Shown here: piece after piece, positions 42,937 through 50,701 of the stretch
Layout of the letters: each line of letters begins with the position of its first letter
Numbering within the stretch: the stretch's first letter is position 1
DNA from: Maribacter ulvicola
GTDB taxonomy: Bacteria; Bacteroidota; Bacteroidia; Flavobacteriales; Flavobacteriaceae
Assembly: GCF_900155985.1 (NCBI RefSeq)
Contig: NZ_FTMA01000001.1
Coordinates: 744,001-808,000, forward strand
Length of the DNA: 64,000 nucleotides
Direction: 5' to 3'
Made by a program: the position numbers and the translations under genes
Notes under the pieces: model-generated
Database searches by the model: none
The model's input: the letters and a program-made list of their open reading frames with translations, nothing else
Told to the model about the DNA's origin: nothing

Positions 42937-44409
42937 ATGAAAAAAATACTAATAGCCAACCGCGGTGAAATCGCTTTAAGAATAATGAAGACTGCCCAGA
43001 AAATGGGTATCAAAACAGTTGCCGTTTATTCAGAAGTCGACCGCCATTCGCCACACGTAAAATTCGCTGATGAAGCGGTGTTATTAGGTCCAGCGCCATC
43101 ATCAGAATCTTATCTGATCATGGAGAAAGTTATCGATGCTGCTAAGGTGACAGGTGCAGATGGTATTCACCCGGGATACGGATTCTTAAGTGAAAATGCC
43201 GTGTTCGCACAAATGGTCGAGGATAACGGTATTGTTTTTATTGGACCCAAGCCTCATGCCATTAAGGTTATGGGAAATAAGCTAGCGGCAAAAGAAGCGG
43301 TTCGTGATTATGACATTCCTATGGTGCCAGGTATTGAAGAGGCAATAACTGACGTTGCCTTGGCTGAAAAAGTAGCCAAACAAATAGGATTTCCTATCCT
43401 AATAAAGGCATCTGCAGGCGGCGGCGGTAAAGGTATGCGTGTTGTAGAAAACTTAAAAGATCTTCCAGAACAAATGGAAAGAGCTATTGGCGAAGCACTA
43501 GCTGCTTTTGGTGATGGTTCCGTATTTATAGAAAAGTATGTAGGCTCTCCAAGGCATATAGAAATTCAGGTATTAGCCGATACACATGGCAATACGGTTC
43601 ATTTGTTTGAACGGGAATGTAGTGTGCAAAGAAGGCATCAAAAAGTGGTAGAAGAAGCTCCATCAGCAGTATTGACTCCAGAAATTAGAACAGCAATGGG
43701 GGAAGCTGCTATTAAAGTGGCAAAAGCCTGTGATTATGTAGGTGCGGGTACGGTGGAGTTCTTGCTTGATGAAAACAAGAATTTTTACTTTTTAGAAATG
43801 AATACCAGGCTGCAAGTTGAGCATCCGGTGACTGAGTTGATATCAGGTATTGATTTGGTAGAGCAACAAATAAAAGTAGCTCGTGGCGAAAAGTTGGCTT
43901 TTACGCAAAGCGATTTGAACATTAAAGGTCATGCGCTTGAAGTTCGTGTGTATGCAGAAGATCCGTTAGCTAATTTTATGCCGAGTATTGGTACGCTGTC
44001 AACCTATAAAATTCCCGTGGGTGAAGGTATTCGTGTAGATGATGGTTTTGAGGAAGGTATGGAGGTTCCCATTTATTACGACCCTATGATTTCTAAGTTG
44101 ATTACCTATGGAAAGAATAGGGAAGAGGCTATACAGTTAATGATCAAAGCGATTGATAATTACAAAGTGGAAGGGGTGGCAACAACACTGCCTTTTGGTA
44201 AATTTGTGTGTGAGCACGAGGCTTTTACTTCTGGAAATTTTGATACTCATTTTGTTAAAAACTACTATTCTCCAGAGCATCTAGAAAAGCAATATGCCGA
44301 GGAAAGAAGAATTGCAGCTTTGGTGGCTTTGAAACTGTATTTAGAAAACGATAAGACGTTAAAAATTCCAACTAAAATTTCTTCGAACTGGCAGAAAAGT
44401 AGAACATAA
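42937..44409 (+). CDS. biotin carboxylase subunit of acyl-CoA (propionyl-CoA) carboxylase
   Basis: 490-aa ATP-grasp enzyme that carboxylates the biotin of the carrier subunit. It opens with KKILIANRGEIALRIMKTAQ, has GIHPGYGFLSENA, the glycine-rich ATP loop ASAGGGGKGMRVV (about 158-170), the His/Glu region HLFERECSVQRRHQKVVEEAPS and the catalytic EMNTRLQVEHPVTE (about 287-300). It is about 40 residues longer than AccC of fatty-acid synthesis; the extra C-terminus is as expected for acyl-CoA carboxylases. It is the middle gene of the operon, 28 bp before the carboxyltransferase. Confidence 0.93.
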   Translation: MKKILIANRGEIALRIMKTAQKMGIKTVAVYSEVDRHSPHVKFADEAVLLGPAPSSESYLIMEKVIDAAKVTGADGIHPGYGFLSENAVFAQMVEDNGIVFIGPKPHAIKVMGNKLAAKEAVRDYDIPMVPGIEEAITDVALAEKVAKQIGFPILIKASAGGGGKGMRVVENLKDLPEQMERAIGEALAAFGDGSVFIEKYVGSPRHIEIQVLADTHGNTVHLFERECSVQRRHQKVVEEAPSAVLTPEIRTAMGEAAIKVAKACDYVGAGTVEFLLDENKNFYFLEMNTRLQVEHPVTELISGIDLVEQQIKVARGEKLAFTQSDLNIKGHALEVRVYAEDPLANFMPSIGTLSTYKIPVGEGIRVDDGFEEGMEVPIYYDPMISKLITYGKNREEAIQLMIKAIDNYKVEGVATTLPFGKFVCEHEAFTSGNFDTHFVKNYYSPEHLEKQYAEERRIAALVALKLYLENDKTLKIPTKISSNWQKSRT

Positions 44410-44437
44410 AATCGCATTAAGGATTTGAACGAATAGA

Positions 44438-45979
44438 ATGGAAGATAATAAAGAGATTTTAGCAGAGAAACTAGCATTGGCAAAATTGGGTGGTGGTCAA
44501 GAACGTATAGACAAACAGCACGCCAAAGGAAAGTTAACTGCTTATGAACGTATTCATTTTTTATTGGATGAGGGTTCATTTGAAGAAATGGGAGCTTTGG
44601 TTACCCATCGTACCAAAGATTTTGGTATGGAAAAACAAGTCTTTTATGGTGACGGAGTAGTTACAGGTTACGGAACTATCAACGGAAGACAAGTTTGTGT
44701 TTTTGCACAAGATTTTACGGTTTTTGGTGGTGCGTTATCTGAAACCCATGCCGAAAAAATCTGTAAAATTATGGATATGGCTATGAAAATAGGCGTGCCA
44801 ATGATAGGTCTAAATGATAGCGGTGGTGCCAGAATCCAAGAGGGAGTACGTTCGTTGGGCGGCTATGCCGATATTTTCCATAAAAATGTAATGGCATCTG
44901 GGGTAATTCCTCAAATTTCTGCCATAATGGGTCCTTGTGCCGGTGGTGCGGTGTACTCTCCAGCAATGACCGATTTTACCTTAATGGTAGAGAACTCTAG
45001 TTATATGTTTGTTACCGGACCCAATGTAGTGAAGACCGTAACCAATGAGGAAGTAACCTCAGAAGAGCTTGGTGGTGCGTTGACCCATGCTACCAAATCT
45101 GGCGTAACACATTTAACGGCTGCTAATGATATTCAATGTATCAATCAAATTAAGCAGATAATCAGCTACATGCCTCAAAACTGCGAAGATAAACCAGCTG
45201 ATATTTCAATTGAACTTGGTAACGAGGTTAGAGAAGCATTAGAAGATATTGTTCCTGAGAATGCGAATCATCCTTATGATATGCGTAACGTTATCAACGG
45301 AATTATTGATGAAGATACCTTCTTTGAAATACATGAAGCGTATGCCGATAATATCGTAGTTGGCTTTGCAAGACTTGGAGGTAAAAGTATTGGTATTGTT
45401 GCCAATCAGCCCATTAGTCTCGCGGGTGTTTTAGACGTTGACAGCTCTAAAAAGGCAGCACGTTTTACACGTTTTTGCGATTGTTTCAATATTCCACTTT
45501 TGGTTTTGGTAGATGTTCCAGGATTTTTGCCAGGTACCGATCAAGAATGGAACGGAATTATAACCAACGGTGCTAAATTACTGTATGCCTTAAGTGAAGC
45601 AACGGTGCCAAAAGTAACCGTAATTACCAGAAAAGCCTATGGTGGTGCTTATGATGTGATGAATTCTAAGCATATTGGAGCCGATTTAAATTATGCTTGG
45701 CCAGGTGCAGAAATTGCGGTAATGGGAGCCAAAGGTGCAAGTGAAATCATTTTTAGAAAAGAAATAAGTGCTGCGGATGATCCAGAAGCGAAATTGGCGG
45801 AAAAAGAAGCAGAGTATGCAAAATTATTTGCAAACCCTTATAGTGCCGCTGAAAGAGGATTTGTAGATGAGGTAATTCTACCAAAAGATACAAGACGAAA
45901 GTTAATAAAAGCATACACAATGCTTGAGAATAAAGTTGCGGTTTTACCCAAGAAAAAACATGGCAATATTCCGTTGTAA
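44438..45979 (+). CDS. acyl-CoA carboxylase carboxyltransferase subunit, propionyl-CoA type
   Basis: 513-aa carboxyltransferase with two crotonase-like halves. The oxyanion-hole regions are seen in [23 protein letters not shown] with [16 protein letters not shown], and in [14 protein letters not shown] with [14 protein letters not shown]. The Asp in GGAYDVM corresponds, as far as I recall, to the residue that favours propionyl-CoA over acetyl-CoA in Streptomyces PccB. The C-terminus KKKHGNIPL is also characteristic. With the carrier and biotin carboxylase it would make methylmalonyl-CoA, used by the mutase genes at 58141-61669. Acetyl-CoA or methylcrotonyl-CoA as substrate is less likely but possible. 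Confidence 0.92.
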   Translation: MEDNKEILAEKLALAKLGGGQERIDKQHAKGKLTAYERIHFLLDEGSFEEMGALVTHRTKDFGMEKQVFYGDGVVTGYGTINGRQVCVFAQDFTVFGGALSETHAEKICKIMDMAMKIGVPMIGLNDSGGARIQEGVRSLGGYADIFHKNVMASGVIPQISAIMGPCAGGAVYSPAMTDFTLMVENSSYMFVTGPNVVKTVTNEEVTSEELGGALTHATKSGVTHLTAANDIQCINQIKQIISYMPQNCEDKPADISIELGNEVREALEDIVPENANHPYDMRNVINGIIDEDTFFEIHEAYADNIVVGFARLGGKSIGIVANQPISLAGVLDVDSSKKAARFTRFCDCFNIPLLVLVDVPGFLPGTDQEWNGIITNGAKLLYALSEATVPKVTVITRKAYGGAYDVMNSKHIGADLNYAWPGAEIAVMGAKGASEIIFRKEISAADDPEAKLAEKEAEYAKLFANPYSAAERGFVDEVILPKDTRRKLIKAYTMLENKVAVLPKKKHGNIPL

Positions 45980-46031
45980 TTGTTCAATTTTTTAAAGTGG
46001 ATATCTGCTTATTTTAAGAAGTATTGTAGCC

Positions 46032-46409
46032 TTATACCATTAATGAAGAGTCTCTCACGATAAGATTAGTTTTGATTTCAACGGTTTTTGTGATTACATC
46101 ATTCGTAGGGTTTTCTATTTCTTCAATTAAAAATCGTACTGCTGTACGACCAATTTTATCACCAGGTTGGTCTACTGTTGTTAATGCAGGGCTCACGATG
46201 GTGGAGTTAATGGAGTTGCTAAAGCCAACTACTGCTATTTCCTCAGGTATTTTAACCTTGAACTTGTGTAATGCTTTTATGGCGCCAATGGCTGCATTGT
46301 CGGTAATGGCGAAAATAATATCTGGGCGTTTTTTTATGCATAGTAAGATGATGATTAGTCGTCTGCCATTATTTATAGATATGTCTTTTGTACTAAGCAT
46401 TAGTGGCAA
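46032..46409 (-). pseudogene. truncated LacI-family regulator (C-terminal fragment only)
   Basis: An open frame of 125 codons whose last 100 residues match the C-terminal sugar-binding subdomain of LacI/PurR regulators: KKRPDIIFAITDNAAIGAIK, KIPEEIAVVGFSNS and SPALTTVDQPGDKIGRTAV. Full-length members have about 330-340 residues with an N-terminal DNA-binding domain. Here only about 50 bp separate the fragment from the glycerate kinase gene, so the N-terminal two thirds are missing. The first 25 residues do not match well. It is a relic of a regulator, perhaps of the neighbouring kinase, and should be non-functional as a DNA-binding protein. Confidence 0.8.
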
Positions 46410-46460
46410 TAGTTGCTTTTAGTGTTGCATTCCCAAATATTTTGAACTAATCTTATAGCC

Positions 46461-47585
46461 ATGAAACTTGTAATAGCACCAGATAAATTTAAAGGCTCAC
46501 TAACCGGATTCGAATTTTGCGATGCCGTGGAAGAGGGTATAAAAATGGTTTTTAATGATGCAGAAATTGTTAAGAAACCACTGGCTGATGGTGGCGATGG
46601 TACTATGGAGATTGCCAAGCATTATATAAAAGGAGAAACGGTTTCCATTACGGTAAATGACCCCCTATTTAGAGCTATAAATGCTTCTTATTTATATTCT
46701 GACGAAAGAAAGATTGCCTACATTGAAATGGCAGAAGCATCCGGATTAAAATTACTGAATGTTGATGAGTTCAACTGTATGGAAACGACAACATTTGGCA
46801 CAGGCGAATTGATTTATGATGCGCTTGAAAAAGGAGCAACAGAAATAATTTTAGGTATTGGTGGTAGTGCAACCAATGATGGTGGTATGGGCATTGCAAA
46901 TGCCTTGGGATATCGGTTTTTAGATGAGGCAGGACAAGTGTTGTCACCGGTCGGTAAAAACCTCTCTAAGGTCAAAACAATTGATGATTCCAATAAACAT
47001 CCCCAACTGGACAAGATGACCGTTAAAGTGGCATGTGATGTTACCAACCCTTTTTATGGATTACAAGGTGCCGCTTATATTTACGGTGCACAAAAAGGTG
47101 CTTCTGAAAATGAGATTATATTTTTAAATCAGGGTTTGTACAATTTTGCTGAAATTATTAAGAATCGCTATGAAATCGATTTACAAATAGTAAGTGGCGC
47201 CGGTGCAGCAGGTGGAGTAGGAGGTGGTGCTCTTGTTTTTCTAAAAGGGGAGCTGATTTCAGGCAATAATCTGGTAAAAGAATTAGCCGATTTTGATAAT
47301 GCCATTGAGGGTGCGGATTGGATCATTACTGGCGAAGGTCAGTTAGACGAGCAAACCTTATCTGGAAAAACCATAGCTGGTGTAGTATCGTCTGCAAAAT
47401 CAAAAAGCATACCTGTTGCTGCACTCTGTGGATCGGTAAGTATAACCGTGGCACAGCAACAAGATTTTGGTTTGGCCTACGTAGCATCGATTGTTAGAGG
47501 TATTTCTACCTTAAAGCAAGCTATGGAGCAGAGTAAGGACAACCTTGTAAATGCCGCCTTTAATTTTGCAAGTTTGATTAAATAA
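46461..47585 (+). CDS. glycerate kinase (GarK/GlxK family)
   Basis: 374-aa kinase that phosphorylates glycerate to 2- or 3-phosphoglycerate in glyoxylate/glycerate or serine breakdown. The family signature is full: MKLVIAPDKFKGSLTGFEFC, KKPLADGGDGTMEI (about 34-47), TFGTGELIYDALEKGA, ILGIGGSATNDGGMGIANALGY, GAGAAGGVGGGALVF and DWIITGEGQLDEQTLSGKT. It is intact although the adjacent LacI-type regulator is decayed. No hydroxypyruvate reductase or glyoxylate carboligase gene lies next to it. Confidence 0.95.
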   Translation: MKLVIAPDKFKGSLTGFEFCDAVEEGIKMVFNDAEIVKKPLADGGDGTMEIAKHYIKGETVSITVNDPLFRAINASYLYSDERKIAYIEMAEASGLKLLNVDEFNCMETTTFGTGELIYDALEKGATEIILGIGGSATNDGGMGIANALGYRFLDEAGQVLSPVGKNLSKVKTIDDSNKHPQLDKMTVKVACDVTNPFYGLQGAAYIYGAQKGASENEIIFLNQGLYNFAEIIKNRYEIDLQIVSGAGAAGGVGGGALVFLKGELISGNNLVKELADFDNAIEGADWIITGEGQLDEQTLSGKTIAGVVSSAKSKSIPVAALCGSVSITVAQQQDFGLAYVASIVRGISTLKQAMEQSKDNLVNAAFNFASLIK

Positions 47586-47591
47586 TATTAC

Positions 47592-49370
47592 TTAATTCAT
47601 ATTTGGGTTGACTACTTCTATTTCTTTTACAACATGTAGCGGTTTACCGTACGTAGTAAACCCGTTTAAAATTACCTCGTAAGTTCCCTCTATATCTGAA
47701 GTGAAAAATTCAAACTGATAATCACTATCGGCAATATTTAAAAGTGGATTCCAATATAACATTCTTCTGTAATCTGGTATTCTGTTAAACGAAGTGTACT
47801 CAGTTTTATAGGTTTGTACAAAATAGTTCTTTTTAGCTACCGCTTGAGTAAACGGCACTACTAGGCTATTTTTAGCAGTATAGGTGTCAAGAAAATCTGT
47901 ATTGGTAGTTTCAATAGAAATAATACCTTGATATTCTTTTTGACCTAAACGAAATTGGTCTCTTGTTATACTGATTTTTTCAATTTTACGGGCATCAAAT
48001 GCTCTTATTTGCTCATGATGTGGAATGTATATACCGTCTATTAAAACAATGGCAGGGAAGTCGTTATATTCCTCGTCATAGGATTTAAAATCCTGTCCAA
48101 TTCTTATGTAAGCTTCACTTGTGTTCGCTTTTCTAAATCCAGCAAATTGTACCACTTCAACCAAAGTTTCTTCAAGGGTTGGAAAACGTGTGTATTCATC
48201 AAGTAAAATAACTTCTGGTATGCCACCATTAAATATATCAATAGGGTTACTCTGTAAGGTAGAATCTGGTTTAGCGCTAAAGAACTGATTTTCTATTTGG
48301 TTTAATATGCTTCTGTTCTTTATATATTCCGCTTGCTCCTTTGATAATCTGAAATTTGTGAATGATAGATTGGCTAGGTCAATAGGACTAGGTGTTCCTT
48401 TTTCAATGGTATAGGTTTTGCTTTTATCTTCAACCTGTATAACCATCATAGGGTTTTTACGGTCTTTGCGTATGTAAGAATAGAATTTTCCATTTTGGTC
48501 GGTTTTAGAGAATTTTAGTAAAGATTCTTTGCCAGGTATAGAAATAACTACAGGAAGGTTTTCAGCGGGTAACCCCGTCTCACTATTTTTCACTGTTCCG
48601 TATACTAGTTCTCCACGCTGTTCTGGTAAAAAGATGCTATCACCAATGGTCTGTTTAATTTCTTTATCTGCATTGAAATATGCATTACCATAGGTTACTG
48701 AATTGAGGGAAGATGGAATAGCGATCTCTTCTTTTCTTTTCACTTTAATACTATAGAAACCATGACCTAAAGCTCCTTTATAATTTTTGATGCTCAGGTC
48801 TACTTTATCTCGAGGTAAATATTTAGATCGGTTAGTTCTAATTGTAATTGTTGATGAGTCTGAAACCGAAATAGCATCAGTTGAAATTGACGATGGCGCA
48901 TCGGGTTTCTTTTCTAGAAGGGTAGATTGGTCTACCAAATACGGGTTGATGATTATAATATTATCTTTAAAAACTTGAGATAGACCTGCGTTTTTCATCC
49001 ATTGGGTATAACCTAAAAGCTTGTACCTACCCGATGGTATATCTGTAGACACAAAGAAATCTCCATAACCATGCCCTTTGTTCAATTTTATTTTATGTTC
49101 AAAAATGAAGTCTCTCTCTTCGTTTACAAGTGCTACATACCCAATTGTACTTATTTTACTAGGGTTATTGGTTTGGGCATTGAAACAGTGAATTGAGTAA
49201 TACAAATATTCCCCAGATAATACCAATGGTCCGTTATGGTCTACAAATGCTTTCTCTTGGGGCACTTTTTTTAAATTTAAAAGTTCAGCACCATCTTTGA
49301 TCACATATTGGGTGTGACCAAGATTGACGATTAAAATGATTATTGCGGTAAGTATTTGTGTTGTCTTCAT
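47592..49370 (-). CDS. exported macroglobulin-like protein with TonB plug-like domain
   Basis: 592-aa exported protein, start at MKTTQILTAIIILIVNLGHTQ because the upstream in-frame ATG at 49391 overlaps the previous gene. It has an N-terminal MG2-like beta domain (HNGPLVLSGEYLYYSIHCFNA, SGRYKLLGYTQWMKNAG), a carboxypeptidase-D-like domain (GELVYGTVKNSETGLPAENL) and a C-terminal TonB-plug-like segment (FPAIVLIDGIYIPHHEQIRA, IEKISITRDQFRLGQKEYQG), but no barrel. It lies 8 bp after DUF4249 and below a TonB receptor on the same strand. The trio is recurrent in Bacteroidetes and may form an outer-membrane complex; substrate unknown. Confidence 0.75.
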   Translation of the reverse strand: MKTTQILTAIIILIVNLGHTQYVIKDGAELLNLKKVPQEKAFVDHNGPLVLSGEYLYYSIHCFNAQTNNPSKISTIGYVALVNEERDFIFEHKIKLNKGHGYGDFFVSTDIPSGRYKLLGYTQWMKNAGLSQVFKDNIIIINPYLVDQSTLLEKKPDAPSSISTDAISVSDSSTITIRTNRSKYLPRDKVDLSIKNYKGALGHGFYSIKVKRKEEIAIPSSLNSVTYGNAYFNADKEIKQTIGDSIFLPEQRGELVYGTVKNSETGLPAENLPVVISIPGKESLLKFSKTDQNGKFYSYIRKDRKNPMMVIQVEDKSKTYTIEKGTPSPIDLANLSFTNFRLSKEQAEYIKNRSILNQIENQFFSAKPDSTLQSNPIDIFNGGIPEVILLDEYTRFPTLEETLVEVVQFAGFRKANTSEAYIRIGQDFKSYDEEYNDFPAIVLIDGIYIPHHEQIRAFDARKIEKISITRDQFRLGQKEYQGIISIETTNTDFLDTYTAKNSLVVPFTQAVAKKNYFVQTYKTEYTSFNRIPDYRRMLYWNPLLNIADSDYQFEFFTSDIEGTYEVILNGFTTYGKPLHVVKEIEVVNPNMN

Positions 49371-49378
49371 AATGCTAT

Positions 49379-50680
49379 TTAATCTACCCAAAAATCTGGT
49401 TTAATATTACTGCCTAAAACTGTACAATCTCCACAAACTCTTGGAACAAAAATATGGGGTCCGCCACAGTCTACGTCATTGACATTAGGTTTTACATAAC
49501 TTATTAAGTTCAGGTCTACTTGCTGTATCACCGATTGTGGACAAGGGTTAGGTCCTCTAGGTCCACTAAAACAAAATGAAACATGAGATTCTGGCGCAGT
49601 CAGTTCTCTGCAATTAAAAGGATATGGGGGTAATTCTTCATTCGGATAAAAATCGGCGTAATTGAAAAAGAGCCTTTCTTTAGAAGCGGATACCACATCA
49701 AAAAAACCGATTACGTTACCTTGAGAACCATCGTCTGAAGAAAGATTACCTTGTAAAAAACCAGGTTGTACTTGAGAAAAAATGCTACCGGTCTGGCTGA
49801 AGTTGTTTAATTGGTCGTAGAAACTAAAAGATGCTGCGCTTGATACTAGTTGTTCTACTTCAATACTATATCTATGGCTTATGATAAAGTTTTCTTGGTC
49901 AATAAAGCGTACCATAAACTTTTTAATGTTATTGCTCAAGCTACCTTGTTGTGCTTGAATTATAGTGTTCGATAAGTTATTACCGAAGCATACTTGTTGC
50001 TCTTCTTCTCGTTCTACAATTTCTAGGTCATAAGTAACTACAGGTAGTGCACACGGTTCGTAATTGGTAAGTTTAAAAGCTTCTGGAGTCCAATTTGGCG
50101 CAATAACCTTATAAGTTTCATCATAGGTATAGCGCAAGTTTTGCACATTGCCAGATGTTACGGCGTTGTCAACGAAAATACCAATACCTTGCGCTCCAGA
50201 TTCGCTTGTTGTTTTTTCTGCATAAATGTTAGAAATGCTAGCTAAGCCTTCTATTTGCATAGCTGAAGAAGAATATGTTTTACCGTCTGCTGTAATAATA
50301 TTTAATTGATACGTATTGCCCATTTCTGCGGCAAATTCAATATCCGATTCATAAACACCCGGACTAGCTTCATTAAATGAATAAGTGGAGCCATTGCTAT
50401 TTTCTATAGAAACTAGGGCGTTAGCTTCATAACGAACTAAATCTCTATTAATATCTCGTATTGGTGTGTATGGATTGTAGATAGAATCAATGCCTAAATC
50501 TACCAAAGTGTCCATTCTACTTATGGTGACCCTATGGTTCTTAATTTCGTCGGTTATTGTGGCTTCTACAATTAGAATTTTTAATACGTCATCATTTGAC
50601 GGAATACCAAGATCAACCTTTTCAATACAAGAGATGAAGGTAGAAATGCAAATTATAAATAGAATAAACTTTTTCATCAC
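49379..50680 (-). CDS. DUF4249 family outer-membrane lipoprotein
   Basis: 433-aa lipoprotein. The signal MMKKFILFIICISTFISC places the lipidated Cys at residue 18. The mature part has the DUF4249 pattern: IEKVDLGIPSNDDVLKILIVEATITDEI, a repeated beta-sandwich with YRYSIEVEQL-type strands, and a Cys-rich C-terminus (CREL, CFSG, CPQS, CGGPH, CGDCT). Proteins of this family are nearly always encoded next to TonB-dependent receptors with an N-terminal carboxypeptidase-like domain, as here. They are thought to be receptor accessory proteins; no function is proven. The gap to the receptor gene is 21 bp. Confidence 0.88.
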   Translation of the reverse strand: MMKKFILFIICISTFISCIEKVDLGIPSNDDVLKILIVEATITDEIKNHRVTISRMDTLVDLGIDSIYNPYTPIRDINRDLVRYEANALVSIENSNGSTYSFNEASPGVYESDIEFAAEMGNTYQLNIITADGKTYSSSAMQIEGLASISNIYAEKTTSESGAQGIGIFVDNAVTSGNVQNLRYTYDETYKVIAPNWTPEAFKLTNYEPCALPVVTYDLEIVEREEEQQVCFGNNLSNTIIQAQQGSLSNNIKKFMVRFIDQENFIISHRYSIEVEQLVSSAASFSFYDQLNNFSQTGSIFSQVQPGFLQGNLSSDDGSQGNVIGFFDVVSASKERLFFNYADFYPNEELPPYPFNCRELTAPESHVSFCFSGPRGPNPCPQSVIQQVDLNLISYVKPNVNDVDCGGPHIFVPRVCGDCTVLGSNIKPDFWVD

Positions 50681-50701
50681 TAATGATTTTTTCGAGTACT
50701 A

